From Craterostigma plantagineum (lineage: Eukaryota; Streptophyta; Magnoliopsida; Lamiales; Linderniaceae), in assembly GCA_027422505.1 (NCBI GenBank), contig JAPQWV010000017.1:17485501-17549500 (forward strand): DNA of 64,000 nucleotides, given 5' to 3'. How positions within the stretch are numbered: position 1 is the stretch's first letter; each line of letters begins with the position of its first letter. The translations under genes and the position numbers were made by a program. The notes under the pieces were generated by a model that was not told the DNA's origin, did no database searches, and saw only the letters and a program-made list of their open reading frames with translations. This document shows positions 23,971 to 35,472 of this stretch, in pieces.

Positions 23971-25047
23971 AACAACGATAAGGGCGAACTATCTCTGTGC
24001 TGCCATAATCACGGACCTCGAATTCAAACCCAAGGGTTGTTCTGTGAGAAAACTAATGGTGAACCACGGGAGAAATTGAAGGGGCCACAGCCCCACCTGA
24101 CGGCAGGAGTTCCGCCGACGTCCGGGACATGATCCCCTATAAAGGTCCGAAGATTCAATAAGTATAAGATAGCGGACAGCTTGATCTGATTTTCGAGGGC
24201 GAGTAAGGCAGTTCCACACGACATATTATCATCCCGCCTCATGGGATCTGTGAGCGTTTCCGTGCGGATACAAGAAGAGCGTATTCATATGTTCCAAATC
24301 GATAGCCCTAGCTACGCGCCTGATCCAAAGGGCCACAACGCCTGAAAAATTGAGGGAGATAAAACATGAGCTTCATGCTGCCACATAAAGCTCTGCTGGA
24401 GGACAGTTCCCAGATCCACTCTGACGAACATCCGCATGATCCCAAAGCCCAGCTCCTCGTTAGTAATATCCGCGGGACCTGCGAGACAGCTCCATGCTAA
24501 CACGCAGAGGCATACCGCACTGATAAGGCTCTTAGCTGGAATTGATAAAATTGAAGGTTCCTCCCTACTGGAACAACTGAGGAAGTTCATTGATCGTGTC
24601 ATCAAGCAAGGTTGGGAGGTAACCAAGAAGGAGTCTGGGGGATCTGTGCCAGTCGGAGGCAGAAAACCCCACCTCCTCCAGATAAGGGCCAGCTCCATTT
24701 AGGGCTCACATCCCTATCATAATAGAAGCCCCAGGGCAGTGGAATTCCAATTTCCAGCAGAGCCCGAAATAGTACACTTGAGCAGTCGAAGGTCTAAACC
24801 TTCGGAGATCTGAGCCAGGGACCTCATCACTAACCGAGGACAAAGGAGCACCACTTCTTCATTACTTTCAAAATTCATGACTCTAGTAAGGAGCCCGATA
24901 TTAAGCAAGCGGGTGCTATAACCATGCGTTGAAGCGAAGCTGGCGCTATAACCAGGGTAAACTAATTATGTCCTTAAGATAATACCGCCTTGTCGGAATA
25001 TATACAGTCTCTGATATAATAAACAGTGCACTTGTAAAAATACTCAA
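23971..25047 (+). other. Gypsy element internal sequence, unresolved
   Basis: Integrase would be expected here, but I cannot identify its motifs. The stretch includes the fourth long repeat (24521-24870) and ends in a GAAGC.GGCGCTATAACCA phrase that recurs near 25278 and 25453. Confidence 0.45.
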
Positions 25048-25262
25048 TGCCAAAGACCGACGGGTCGGCGGCGTACCCGACATCAAAAGCTGATAGCCTG
25101 CGACGTGAAGTGATGCCAAAGACCGACGGGTCGGCGGTGTACCCGACATCAAAGGCCACAGGTCTGCGACGTGAAAGATGCCTATGAGGGCGTACAAGAT
25201 ACCACCGCTGACGGGCTGTGGCGTACAGGACATCAAAGGTCCTCAGTAAGGCCTGCGACATG
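25048..25262 (+). repeat. Three-unit tandem repeat of about 65-85 bp
   Basis: Units begin at about 25048, 25112 and 25177. The first two share CCAAAGACCGACGGGTCGG, GTACCCGACATCAAA and CTGCGACGTGAA. The third is more diverged. Each of the first two contains a CCGACGGGTCGG hairpin. Confidence 0.75.
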
Positions 25263-25659
25263 TATAGGTACCTCAGCGTAGCTGGCGCTAGAACCGGGGT
25301 AAAACGGTGGGGGAGATCCCCACTTTTTAGGATCTTCGGGCCTATGTTACTAAATTCGCTAAGGACAAAGAGAGCCTAGCGCAAAGCGACACCCGAGGAC
25401 AATGAGACGGTCATTGCAACCGAGGGCATGAATTCGTACTTGGCTTACGAATTGATAAGCGAGCTGGCGCTATAACCATGCCATGATAATAATGTTCTCA
25501 GAAACATCCGCCATGTCCCGTGAGAAAAATATAATACGAGGAGGAAGGGAAATCCGACGAAACTTACGAACATGGAGAGTTAAGATCCCCAAGTCCTTAC
25601 CATCGTATCTCGAAAGGAAAAAATGCCATAGAATTTCTTACAGGCTATAACCACCCTGA

Positions 25660-26390
25660 AAAAGGCAGAGAAAGAGGATGCCCCAGGGAGCTAGAAGCCA
25701 TAACAACGGGACCTGAGGATCTCCTCCAATGCTTGTAGAGGAACTCCGCCATTAGGTCCCCGCCAAGGTAATTAAGCTCCCCCGAAGCATTGCAGGAAGC
25801 AGAGTTTCCTGAGGAACTCGGAATGACGAGATAGCAGCATGGTCCATGACCTTTACGCGATTCTCGACAGTTGGAATTCGAAAGTGAGGATCCTCGCGTG
25901 ACTAAAAGCACGAAGTCCCTCAAGGAAAAAGGGACCTTCCGAGTGCGCTGGTGCCAATACTCAGTCAGGAACTTCCACCCAACGGTGGTGGACAGATGGC
26001 GCTTCTGGTAAAATCACGAAGTTTCAGCCTTCACGTCCTACAAGTGGGAAACTACGTCTTTCACCATGCAGTCATAAATAGTATTCCATTCCTCCATTTC
26101 ATTGGCAAAGAAGCTCTATAGCTCCTTTTCACGATGTTCCATGAGTGTGGCGCTCTCCTACTTTTCTTTCTCAGGGGAGCTCCGCAGCTCATTCCTATAA
26201 TGCCGTAGGACCTCTACATGCTCCCTCACGACGAGAATCCTCAAGAGCTTGATGATCTCATTCAAAACAATCGAAGAAATACGAAGTCCTTCAAAAAGAG
26301 GAGGCCCCAGGGAGCTAGAAGCAATGTGCAGTAGGACCTGAGGATCTCCTCCAAGGCTCATAGAGGAGCTCCGCCATCAGGTCCCTAGCA
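25660..26390 (+). repeat. Direct repeat pair in the Gypsy 3' internal region
   Basis: 25668-25762 and 26297-26386 align: GCCCCAGGGAGCTAGAAGC, GGACCTGAGGATCTCCTCCA and GAGGA.CTCCGCCAT.AGGTCCC occur in order in both, about 630 bp apart. Confidence 0.7.
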
Positions 26391-27457
26391 GGTCCCTCCA
26401 GTCCCCAAGGACGACGGACGAAACGGCGACTATAAAACATAAGGAAAAAGGGGCTCCAACGAGACACTAAACACAGGGGAGTTGTGCTCCCTAAAACATT
26501 ACAGGATCAGGTCTCTCCGAAGAAATAAATCAGTTCGGAGATATCGGCACCGCAGGGAGCTGGAGCTAAGGGTTCAAGGGAACCTGCAGATCCCCGAGAA
26601 GCATTCGAGAGAAAGAAGGTTCCGACGAGCAGACATGGCTCCGACTCTGTATCGTCCCCTAATATAATGTCGCGTTAAAGGTGCAAGATGCTGTTGAGAG
26701 AAGCAGGTGCCTTGAGCCTCTTCCCCCACCAACTAGGCAACCCACTCTTCTTCTCCTTAGCGAAGGAGTTTCGCAGCTCCTCTTCGCACTATTCCACGAG
26801 CAGTGTGTGCTCCTGCCTTTCTTTGTCCCTAGGAGCTCCGCAGTTCCCCCTCGCGCTACTCCACTAACTTGGCACGTCCCACCTCCACCTTTTTGCAACC
26901 CGGATTCAATTCCCAGGCTACTTCCGTTTGCTGCCAACAGCTCGGCTGCTAAAGTCCCTACAGATCCCCAAAAGAGGCTCAGCACTTCGCCTCCTGGGAA
27001 TGGAGTAAAGGAATCCCCCTTTATTTTGCTTTTTCTTTCTAAACTTTTTGATAAAGTTGTTTTTCTTTTGACACCCGAGGCAGGGCGGTAATAGGAACTT
27101 CTTGAGCTCCCATAACAGGAGAAGGAACTAAAGAAACATCCTACGTTCCTACGGAGGGAGGAATCTCCTCGTGGATATCCTTAGCCACCATGACGCGAAG
27201 GAGCAAGGGAGCTACAGAGGGTACGTTGAGGAACTGGGGAACTGGTTCCCTTCTCCACACTGGCCAGCAGACATACCATGAGGACGTCATACATGTGCCA
27301 GGAACCCAAGACACTACCCGGACCTTAAACCACCCGCAAAGGCGTGTCCCTTCAAGAAATAATTACGGCAGGTCCATAATAAGGAGGTAAGGCCCATCTT
27401 TATATTTTACTCTAATTCACTTTTGTCCCAAAAGACAAATTAGAGTAGGGGAGTGGT
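26391..27457 (+). other. Gypsy 3' untranslated region and polypurine tract
   Basis: No supported gene. An open frame of 136 codons (26681-27091) has no recognisable motif and lies where the element's 3' noncoding region is expected. The segment ends with the purine-rich TAGAGTAGGGGAGTGG (about 27441-27456), the polypurine tract that primes plus-strand DNA synthesis next to the 3' LTR. Confidence 0.6.
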
Positions 27458-28394
27458 TGATGTGGACTCAACTAAGATGGGCCGAGAAAACAAAAAATAA
27501 GGAAAGGCCCAATAAAGCCCAGGAAGAAGAAGGGCCCATAGTGAGTACGAGCCTAGGAAGAAGAACCTACAGGGACCTGACGGGCACAAGTCTTGACCGG
27601 ATAAAAGAGGAAGAACAGTTGTGTATAAAGGCGCAGGAAAAGTGAAAAGGAAGAAAGGCAGTTGCAGGGACGCGTGTCGCTTTATAACAGGGAGATATCA
27701 CTGAGCACCTCACTGTAACTGTCACAGAGGTCATTCCATCAAGCAATCAGTCATATTTCCTAAGCACCCTAGGTGGTACGTCCCCCGGAAATCCTGGGAT
27801 ATTACTTGGGAAGGCCGTTGGGAGCTGCTATAAAAGGAGAGACTTGGCCATTTCTCACAACAACGATTCTTATTCTAACACTTTCTCACACACAAAAAAA
27901 CACCTAGAAATCTCTCTTTCTCACTGTAATAGTTCTTTTCCACTAGATCTTTAACCTATATGAGCGAAAGTGAGTTGTGAGCATGTAACTCTCCCAGGTA
28001 TAGTGAAAACCAGTTTTAGTGCCCCCGTGGACGTAGGATTTGCAAAGATCCGAACCACGTAAATCCTTGTGTTATTTCGTTTACGTCTTCAAGCAGGTCC
28101 CCCGCATTCCAAACACATTCAAACAGGTCCACCCATGTTCCCAACGCGTCCAAACAGGTCCCCAGCGTACCAAATATGCTCCCAGTCAGATCCCCAATGT
28201 CCCAAACAGGTCCCCCAATACGCCCCAATGTCCCACAAACGTCCCACAGGTCCCCAATGCCCCAAACAGGTCCCCATTACGTCCCCATCATAAAGACAGC
28301 ACCTTACGCCCTTAAAAACTTCCAATATTCATTCTCCGGCTATATAAATTTCCCTTCCCCACACATATAAATTCTGTTGATTGGGTTTGCCCCA
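27458..28394 (+). repeat. 3' LTR of the Gypsy element
   Basis: 937 bp, nearly identical to 18478-19412, including the TATA box (27829-27835), the GTGGACGTAGG hairpin (about 28025-28065) and the degenerate AACAGGTCCCC repeats (about 28095-28290). Confidence 0.92.
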
Positions 28395-29285
28395 TCTGTA
28401 AATCAGGATAAAAGGATCGAACATGTCGGCATAGACTCCATTTGATTGCGAATTAAGAACGCAAGTCAGAATCACACTTTCATGCTTCTAGTCTCTTTGT
28501 TGTTTAACTTGCGCATGAAAAGAGATTATAGATAGGAAGAAAGAACGCAAGTCATATAGAATTTTTTAGCCCCTTCTTAAACATATTGTATATTTATAAT
28601 ATGGATGCGCAAATTGAGAAAGAAGAGGGTTTGGCTCTGTTGGCTTTTCGCCTTTCGAAGAAAGAGGGGGTTCAAATAGGTCTTCACGCGGGGATGGGTA
28701 ACGAAGATGAGTAAGAAGTATCTCCTTCCTCCTTACGTAGCGCGATGGTAAGAACGATGCAAAAAGCAGTTAGGTTTTTTCTTATTTGTACTTCGTTATA
28801 TATCTTTATTTGGCGCATATTCTTCATTGCTTGTATCAGTTTTTGCGCATAAAGAGGGAGAGCTAGAGTATAAATGTTTTGAGGGCCATGTATATTCACT
28901 AGTGCCTCCACCGCCAACATACATAAAATAATCAATTTTTACATCATTGGTACTTAATCTCAGTTTGCTTTCTACATTAATTCAGCGCAATTATTTCTAT
29001 TTTTTGAAAAGGAAAAAAATGTTTTATTTATTCACCTGATATCTGAACATAAGAGATTTGTCGGAACGTGGTCCGGCGGGAAGAGCCTCCGCCATCTAAC
29101 TCCAATGTCTTGACTAAATATTGAGCTATATATTACTTAACAAAAGAGAAGTTAACAGAACAAAAAGACGATACATAGAAAATGCAATCGTGGAGAACAA
29201 AGTGATGCACTAGTTTTTTTCGATCTTTGAATCACCATTCGGCAGTCCCCCGTTTGAATGCAGGATGGCTTGAAGAACCGTCTTG
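28395..29285. other. Repeat debris between the Gypsy and Copia elements
   Basis: No gene. Two copies of an AACGCAAGTCA phrase lie near 28460 and 28550. The stretch 28830-28960 (reverse complement) resembles 48890-48990 and 51965-52060, with ACCAATGATGTAA and ATTGATTATTT, so part of it is a fragment of the same dispersed family. Confidence 0.5.
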
Positions 29286-29290
29286 ATAGC

Positions 29291-30142
29291 TATTGGGTTT
29301 TAAGCCCAATGGGCCTTGGGCCCAAGTGTGGGTAATTGACCCACTAAGAGACGAGCTGAAACGATTTTATTAAATCGAGAAGACGTCGGTCACCGAAACG
29401 AGAAATCATTGAAAGATTACGAATCTATGTTTCGAGACGAATCTAACGAATATTAATTTGCTCAAAACCGATATCGGGTGAATGGGAAATTAATTATTAA
29501 AGTCAGCCCAAATTAAAACAATAAAAAAAATTATTTAAAAAAAAATGATGACGTGGCGGGCTAATGACGTGTCACTGGCACGTGGACTGACGAGGACGAC
29601 GTGGCGCAGATCTGGCGCTGACTGGGCATGTGATGTGGCTGATTGAGGGGTACTGGATATCAGTCCAAGAGTTGTGACTATTCCCAGATTGACCCCTGGC
29701 CAAAAGTTATACCTATTTACAGATTCGACACAGTCAAAGGAGGTCAACCTGAAAAGTTATGACTTTTCACGAATTGACCCCTGCAGCATTTCAGACAGTA
29801 TAAATAGGTCCCCTGGCAGAATACATTTTCATTCAATCCACTTCCAACACTAGAAAAAGTTGACAGCACATCCCTTAGGCATAATAAAGTATAAAAAACA
29901 CAAGAAAGGCTCGAGTCTTTAGTAGATTCGCCCGATAATTTTGTTACGGTGTTCGACTTTCGAAATTCCTGAAGTCGTTGTATCTTCGGACGTGTTGCGA
30001 CAACCCGAGGCACTGAAATACGGGGCAATAACGTCTTACGGAAAGCGTACGACGTACATGCCTCGACTTCGACGTAATAAGTCGAAACTCTGGCCAAGTT
30101 TTACGAGCGCCACCGACCAGACGCCCAACACCGGAACCAGCA
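29291..30142 (+). repeat. 5' LTR of Copia element 2
   Basis: 852 bp. TATA box TATAAATA at 29799-29806. The first bases after the LTR are ATCGTAAGACG, the same as after the Copia 1 LTR, and the gag ATG is only 27 nt downstream at 30170. Confidence 0.93.
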
Positions 30143-30169
30143 ATCGTAAGACGTTAATCTGTTTGATCG

Positions 30170-31433
30170 ATGGCGACAATTGAATATTCCTACCGCTGTA
30201 CCGCTGACGGGTAGTAATCACGCCGAAAGGCCGGCGAAATTCAACGGAGCCGGTTTCAAGAGATGGCAACAAAAAATGCTATTTTACCTAACGACTTTGA
30301 ACCTGGTGTGCTTTCTGAAAGAGCTCCCATCCCAGGTGAACGCCGACGGCACCGTAGACCACGACGCACCCGAAGTTGACGGACAACAACAGGTGGCATT
30401 AGACACGTGGAATCATAATGATTTCATGTGTCGTAACTATATTTTGAACGCCCTAGACGACTCCCTATACAACGTCTACGCAGTCGCTAAAACTGCTAAA
30501 GAGTTGTGGGACTCGTTAGATAAAAAGTACAAAACCGATGACGCCAGACTGAAGAAATTCATCGTCGGCAGGTTTTTGGACTATAAGAAGACCGACCCCA
30601 AACAGTGTTGGACCAGGTCCGTGATCTGCAACTGATAATCCACGATATACACGCGGAGAATATGCATATCAGCGAATCCTTCCAAGTAGCTGCTATAATA
30701 GAGAAGCCGCCGCCCCTATGGAAGGACTTCAAGAACTACCTCAAGCACAAGCGCAATGAAATGAGGCTTTAGGACCTGATTGTGAGGCTCCGAATCGAAG
30801 AAGATAATCGAAGGATCGAGGCCAAAAACAAAAGGGGCAGCATTGAGGTACGTGCGAACCTGGCCGAGTCTAACACCGGCAAAAAGCGCAAGAGGCCTAA
30901 TACGACGCAGCAGAAGCCGAACAAAATAAAGGGCAACTGCTACAACTGCGACAAACCAGGGCATATGGCCAAGGACTGTCGGATGAAGAAAAAGAGCAAA
31001 AAGAAACAAGCTCACTTGACCGAGGCAATGCCGGGAACGGATCTGACAGAGATGGACTTAGCCGCCGTCGTATACGAGGCCAACGTGGTGGACAATCCTA
31101 GGTCGTGGTATATCGACTCTGGAGCGACTCGCCACATCTGCTCTAATAAGGAGATGTTTTCAACCTACATCCCTATCTCAGGCAGGAGACTATTTATGGA
31201 CAACGCAGCCACCTCTGACATTGTCGGATTAGGTAGGGTAGTGCTGAAGATGACCTCGGGCAAGGAACTCACTCTTGTGGACGTGCTGCATGTGCCAGAC
31301 ATCCGCAAGAACTTGGTGTCCGGCCCCTGTTGAGTAAAGCCGGATTTAGACAGGTGTTTGAGAGTGACAAATATGTACTGACAAAAAACGGTCATTTCAT
31401 AGGGAAGGGCTACCACGAAAGGGGCTCTTTAAG
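30170..31433 (+). pseudogene. Copia element 2 gag-protease, broken
   Basis: Starts at ATG 30170 (27 nt after the LTR), but frame shifts within the first ten codons into the frame running 30180-30635. A second shift near 30600 (after KKTDPK) and an in-frame TAG near 30770 follow. Frame 30782-31333 then carries the intact zinc knuckle [14 protein letters not shown] and the protease site [14 protein letters not shown] further frameshift near 31325 leads into the integrase frame. Relative to Copia 1 it keeps the zinc ligand and catalytic serine that Copia 1 has lost. Confidence 0.92.
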
Positions 31434-32306
31434 ATGAATTTAATGCCTGTAATACGCGAGATTGAGCTCGCTAATAATAATAAAGAAAGTTCATCTTACT
31501 TGGTTGAGTGTTCCAATTTATGGCATCATAGATTAGGACATGTGGGTTTAAATAAAATAAAAAAGCTAATAAGTTTAAACCTGCTTCCACAAATGGAAGT
31601 CGACTCACAACAAAAATGTGAAGTCTGTGTCGAGGCAAAAATGGCCAAGGCACCCTTCTTCTCTGTTGAGAGAAGTAGTGCACCTCTAGAATTGATCCAT
31701 ACTGATATATGTGATCTGAAGTTCGTGCGGACTAGAGGTGGAAAAAAGTACTTTATTACTTTTATCGATGTTTGCACGAGATTTTGCTACGTATATTTGT
31801 TAAGAGGCAAGGACGAGGCTCTTGACACCTTCAAAAGATATAAGAGTGAAGTTGAAAATCAACTAAACTCACGAATAAAAATAATTCGAAGTGATAGAGG
31901 AGGAGATAACGTGGCGCCGTTCGAAGAATTTTGCCAAGAGCACGGCATTATTCATCAAACAACTGCGCCTTATTCACCTCAGTCGAACGGCATTGCTGAA
32001 CGCAAAAATAAGTCTCTTGAAGAGATGATGAATGCTATCTTGATCAGTTCTGCGCAACCTCAGAACTTGTGGGGGGAAGCAATCCTCTCGGCAAATCGTA
32101 TTCTGAATATGGTGCCACACAAAAAGAAAGAAAAGTCTCCATATGAATTATGGAAAGGTAGGGCTCCGTCCTACAGTTACCTGAAAGTGTGGGGGTGCCT
32201 AGCAAAGGTCGAAGTACCTAAACCTAAACAGGTTAAGATAGGACTCAATACTGTTGATTGCATTTTCATCGGATATGCTAATACAGTAGTGCATATAGAT
32301 TTCTAA
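31434..32306 (+). pseudogene. Copia element 2 integrase
   Basis: An open frame of 290 codons beginning just upstream of the GAG-pre-integrase domain (LWHHRLGHVGLNKIKKL, CEVCVEAK). The catalytic acids are visible in [16 protein letters not shown] and SNGIAERKN, with the 35-residue spacing of D,D(35)E integrases. The C-terminal ILNMVPHKKKEKSPYELWKG block follows, and the frame ends at TAA 32306 after a shift. It would insert the DNA copy into chromosomes. Confidence 0.92.
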
Positions 32307-33190
32307 TGCACAAATCAGAAAACACTGAAATGAACGCAGGGATGATATTTGAGTCGAGGAACGCAGTATTCTTCGATAATATTTTTCCAAATAAGAAAAA
32401 GAAAAAAATAAGTTACAATAAGCGAACTTACGATGCCGTGGAGAGTTCACCTCAAGAAAACGAGGAACCACGACAAAGCAAACGTAGAAAGGTGGCCAAA
32501 TCTGGACCTTATTTCCTAACTTATATGTTAGATGATGAACCACGGACTTTGCAAGAGGCATTGTCTAGTCCAGAGTCTCCGTTCTGGAAAGAAACTGTGA
32601 ATAGCGAGATTGAGTCCATAATGCAAAACCATACGTGGGAGCTGGTAGACCTCCCAAAGGGGTGCAAGCCTTTAGGATGCAAATGGGTCCTTAAAAGAAA
32701 GCTTAAGACCGATGGATCAATCGAAAAATACAAAGCTCGTTTGGTAGCTAAAGGCTTTAACCAAAATGAGGGGTACGATTTTTTCGATACCTACTCACCC
32801 GTGACAAGAATTTCATCCATACGGGTCTTGATCGCTATAGCAGCATTGTATGACCTCGAGATACACCAGATGGACGTAAAAACGGCCTTTCTAAACGGGG
32901 AACTCGAGGAAGAAATATATATGAAGCAGCCCGAAGGATTTATCGCACCCGGACAGGAAAATAAAGTGTGCCGACTCGTGAAGTCACTTTACGGGCTTAA
33001 GCAAGCGCCAAAACAGTGGCACGAGAAGTCCAACATGACGATGTTGTCGAGTGGGTTTAAGATTAAGGAGTGTGATAAATGCGTTTATATAAAAGGCACA
33101 CCCGATGAGTTTGTGATAGTTTGTCTTTACGTAGACGACATGTTAATCATGAGAAGCAGTCACAGAATAATCATGAAAATTATTTAACGC
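32306..33190 (+). pseudogene. Copia element 2 reverse transcriptase, 3'-truncated
   Basis: A frame of 293 codons. RT motifs occur in order: LGCKWVLKRKLKTDGSIEKY, QMDVKTAFLNGELEEEIYM, SLYGLKQAPKQWH and the catalytic YVDDML. The frame ends at 33187. Compared with Copia 1, roughly 55 codons between YVDD and the FDDP block are missing, so RT and RNase H are no longer joined. Confidence 0.93.
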
Positions 33191-33971
33191 CTTCGATGAT
33201 CCTCCGGCTAAGACACCTGTGGACACTAATGTACACTTAGCCAAAAATAGAGGAGAGCCCGTATCACAACTCGAATATGCTCGGGTGATTGGCACTCTGA
33301 TGTATTTGTCTAACTGCACTCGACCTGACATAGCGTACTCAATTAGTAAACTAAGTAGGTTTACGAGTAACCCGGGTAGTAGCCACTGGGTAGCACTAAG
33401 AAGAGTGCTAAGATATTTGAAGCACACTATTAATCGCGGCATACTATACACGAGATATTCCGTGGTGCTAGAAGGGTATTGCGATGCGAATTGGATATCT
33501 GATAGTATAGACTCCAAATCCACGAGTGGTTATATATTTACCATCGGTGGAGGGGCAGTTTCTTGGAAGTCCTCCAAACAAACGTGCATAGCTCGATCCA
33601 CGATGGAGTCGGAGTTCATCGCACTAGATAAAGCCGGCGAAGAAGCAGAATGGCGTCGAAACTTTCTGGAGGATATTCAGTGTTGGAGTAAACCTGTGCC
33701 AGCAATTACGATTCACTGCGATAGTATGGCGGCTATCGACAGGGCACATAACTGTATGTATAACGGTAAGTCTCGGCACATTCGTCGGAGACATAACACC
33801 GTAAGACAGCTTATCTCTAGCGGAATAATTTCCACCGACTATGTAAAGTCAAAGGAAAATATTACGGATCCGCTCACAAGAGGTATAGCTAGAGATCAGT
33901 ACGCAGTAAAGGGAATGGGACTAAAATCCACACAGCAGAGAACAAAAACAGTGGTAACTCAACCTCGATGA
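33191..33971 (+). pseudogene. Copia element 2 RNase H region
   Basis: Frame 33219-33971 starts after the internal deletion and carries [73 protein letters not shown] and a terminal [14 protein letters not shown]. It would degrade the RNA strand during reverse transcription. The domain itself is well preserved, but it cannot be translated as part of the polyprotein. Confidence 0.92.
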
Positions 33972-34505
33972 GTGGAGATCCCACGAACTTGGTTCAATGA
34001 GACAACTAAGCTGTGATTAGTTCAGTAGTATACTTGAAAACTAATGAAGTCCATTCTCGACAGCTGCCCAAGTAATTTCCCGATGACGTGTGGTTAGGGT
34101 AAGCACATATGCTTTTAATGATGACTATACCAAATTGGTGGAGTATTTCGGGCTACTCCAGGATTAAGTTCTAATAGTCGGTCACCTATATAAGTGTGAA
34201 GTGGGGCCGCTTCAATGGAAAACACTTATGAATCAGAGATATGGTCCATGGCCGAAACGAACACAACGTGAGAATCGAAACGAGATCAGATTCATCACTG
34301 TGTGTATACTGTTGTCTTGGTTTACACAAAAAGCCGTCAGTTCAAGACATCACGTTCACTGAGCAGCGAGTAAATCCGATAGTATTTCACTAGGGAAGGT
34401 TCAAAGCAACGAGCTACCTATCATGATGCAGTGATGGGTCGTCGGGACTTTCTTGCAAGAGTCAGCAGCATTGCATTTACATTAATTTCCATTCATGTGG
34501 GGGAT

Positions 34506-35338
34506 TATTGGGTTTTAAGCCCAATGGGCCTTGGGCCCAAGTGTGGGTAATTCGCCCACTAAGAGAAGAGATGAAACGATTTTATTAAATCGAGAAGACG
34601 TCGGTCGCCGAAACGAGAAATCGTTGAAAGATTACGAATCTACATTTCGAGACGAATCTAACGAATATTAATTTGCTCAAAACCGATATCGGGTGAATGG
34701 GAAATTAATTATTAAAGTTAGCCCAAATTAAAACAATAAAAAAAGTATTTAAAAAAAAAAGATGACGTGGTGGGCTGATGATGTGTCACTGACACGTGGA
34801 CTGACGAGGACAACGAGGCGCTAATCTGGCGCTGATTGGGCATGGTGATGTGGCTGATTGAGGGGGTATTGGGTATCAGTCCAAGAGTTGTGACTATTCC
34901 CAGATTGACCCCTGCCAAAAGTTACACCTATTTACAGATTCGGCCCAGTCAAAGGAGGTCAACCTGAAAAGTTATGACTTTTCACGAATTGACCCTGCAG
35001 CTTTTCCGACAGTATAAATAGGTCCCCTGGCAGAATACATTTTCATTCAATCCACTCCCAGCACTTTAGAAAAAGTTGACAGCACGTCCCTTAGGCATAA
35101 TAAAGCATAAAAAACGCAAGAAAGGCCCGATAATTTCGTTACGGCGTGCGACGTTTCGAAATTCCTGAAGTCGTTGTATCTTCGGGACGTATTGCGACGA
35201 CCGAGGCACTGAAATATGGGGCAATAACGTCTTACGGAAAGCGTACGACGTACGTGCCTCGACTTCGACGTAGTAAGCCGAAACTCTGTTCGAGTTTTAC
35301 GAGCGCCACCGACCAGACGCCCAACACCAGAACCAACA
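34506..35338 (+). repeat. 3' LTR of Copia element 2
   Basis: 833 bp, starting TATTGGG straight after the TGTGGGGGAT purine tract and ending AACCAACA. TATA box TATAAATA at 35013-35020. Followed by the ATAGC target duplication. Confidence 0.93.
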
Positions 35339-35472
35339 ATAGCATCTTTTTGGACCATCCATTGACTAGCTTCGAAATCTTTTCCCGTATGAATGCAATA
35401 ATCACTTTCCTACTCCGACCTACCACCAATGGCAAATGCAAATACATCTCGTATTTATTATTGGCTTCGATA

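Larger units (their letters stand above)
19870..24870 (+). repeat. Four dispersed direct repeats of about 270-380 bp
   Basis: Diverged copies lie at about 19870-20215, 21388-21660, 22231-22610 and 24521-24870. Recurring landmarks in order are CTCTTAGC, ATTTTCATTTA with ACTAACAATT (not in all copies), AAGGAT.AAATTGAA, a TCTGTGCC/GTGCCG run, a GGGCTCACAT/GGACTCATGT CCCT.TCATA block, and CAGAGCCC.AA.. then TGAGCA. The spacing is irregular because tandem arrays and pol remnants lie between them. Confidence 0.6.
18478..28394 (+). mobile_element. Tat/Ogre-like Ty3-Gypsy element with decayed pol (9.9 kb)
   Basis: LTRs of 935 and 937 bp (18478-19412 and 27458-28394) differ at only about 16 sites by eye (under 2%). 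A PBS beginning TGGCGCCGT follows the first LTR, and a purine tract (AGTAGGGGAGTGG) precedes the second. The internal 8 kb has no long open frame. It holds tandem arrays, larger repeats and a ruined pol whose order and motifs fit Gypsy elements of the Tat group. No matching 5-bp target duplication is seen (GACAT left, TCTGT right). Young LTRs around a dead pol suggest movement in trans. Confidence 0.88.
29291..35338 (+). mobile_element. Copia element 2, complete structure (6.0 kb)
   Basis: LTRs 29291-30142 and 34506-35338 enclose gag-PR-INT-RT-RNase H on the plus strand. The 5-bp target duplication ATAGC is perfect (29286-29290 and 35339-35343). The purine tract TGTGGGGGAT precedes the 3' LTR. 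Both LTRs begin TATTGGG and end CCAGCA or CCAACA, so the ends are TA...CA, not TG...CA. LTRs differ at about 5% in the first 300 bp by eye. The proteins closely resemble Copia 1. Frameshifts, stops and an internal deletion inactivate it. Confidence 0.95.

Noticed and set aside
26681..27091. 136-codon open frame in the Gypsy 3' region
   Set aside because: Low-complexity, proline- and leucine-rich product with no motif, located in the expected noncoding end of the element.
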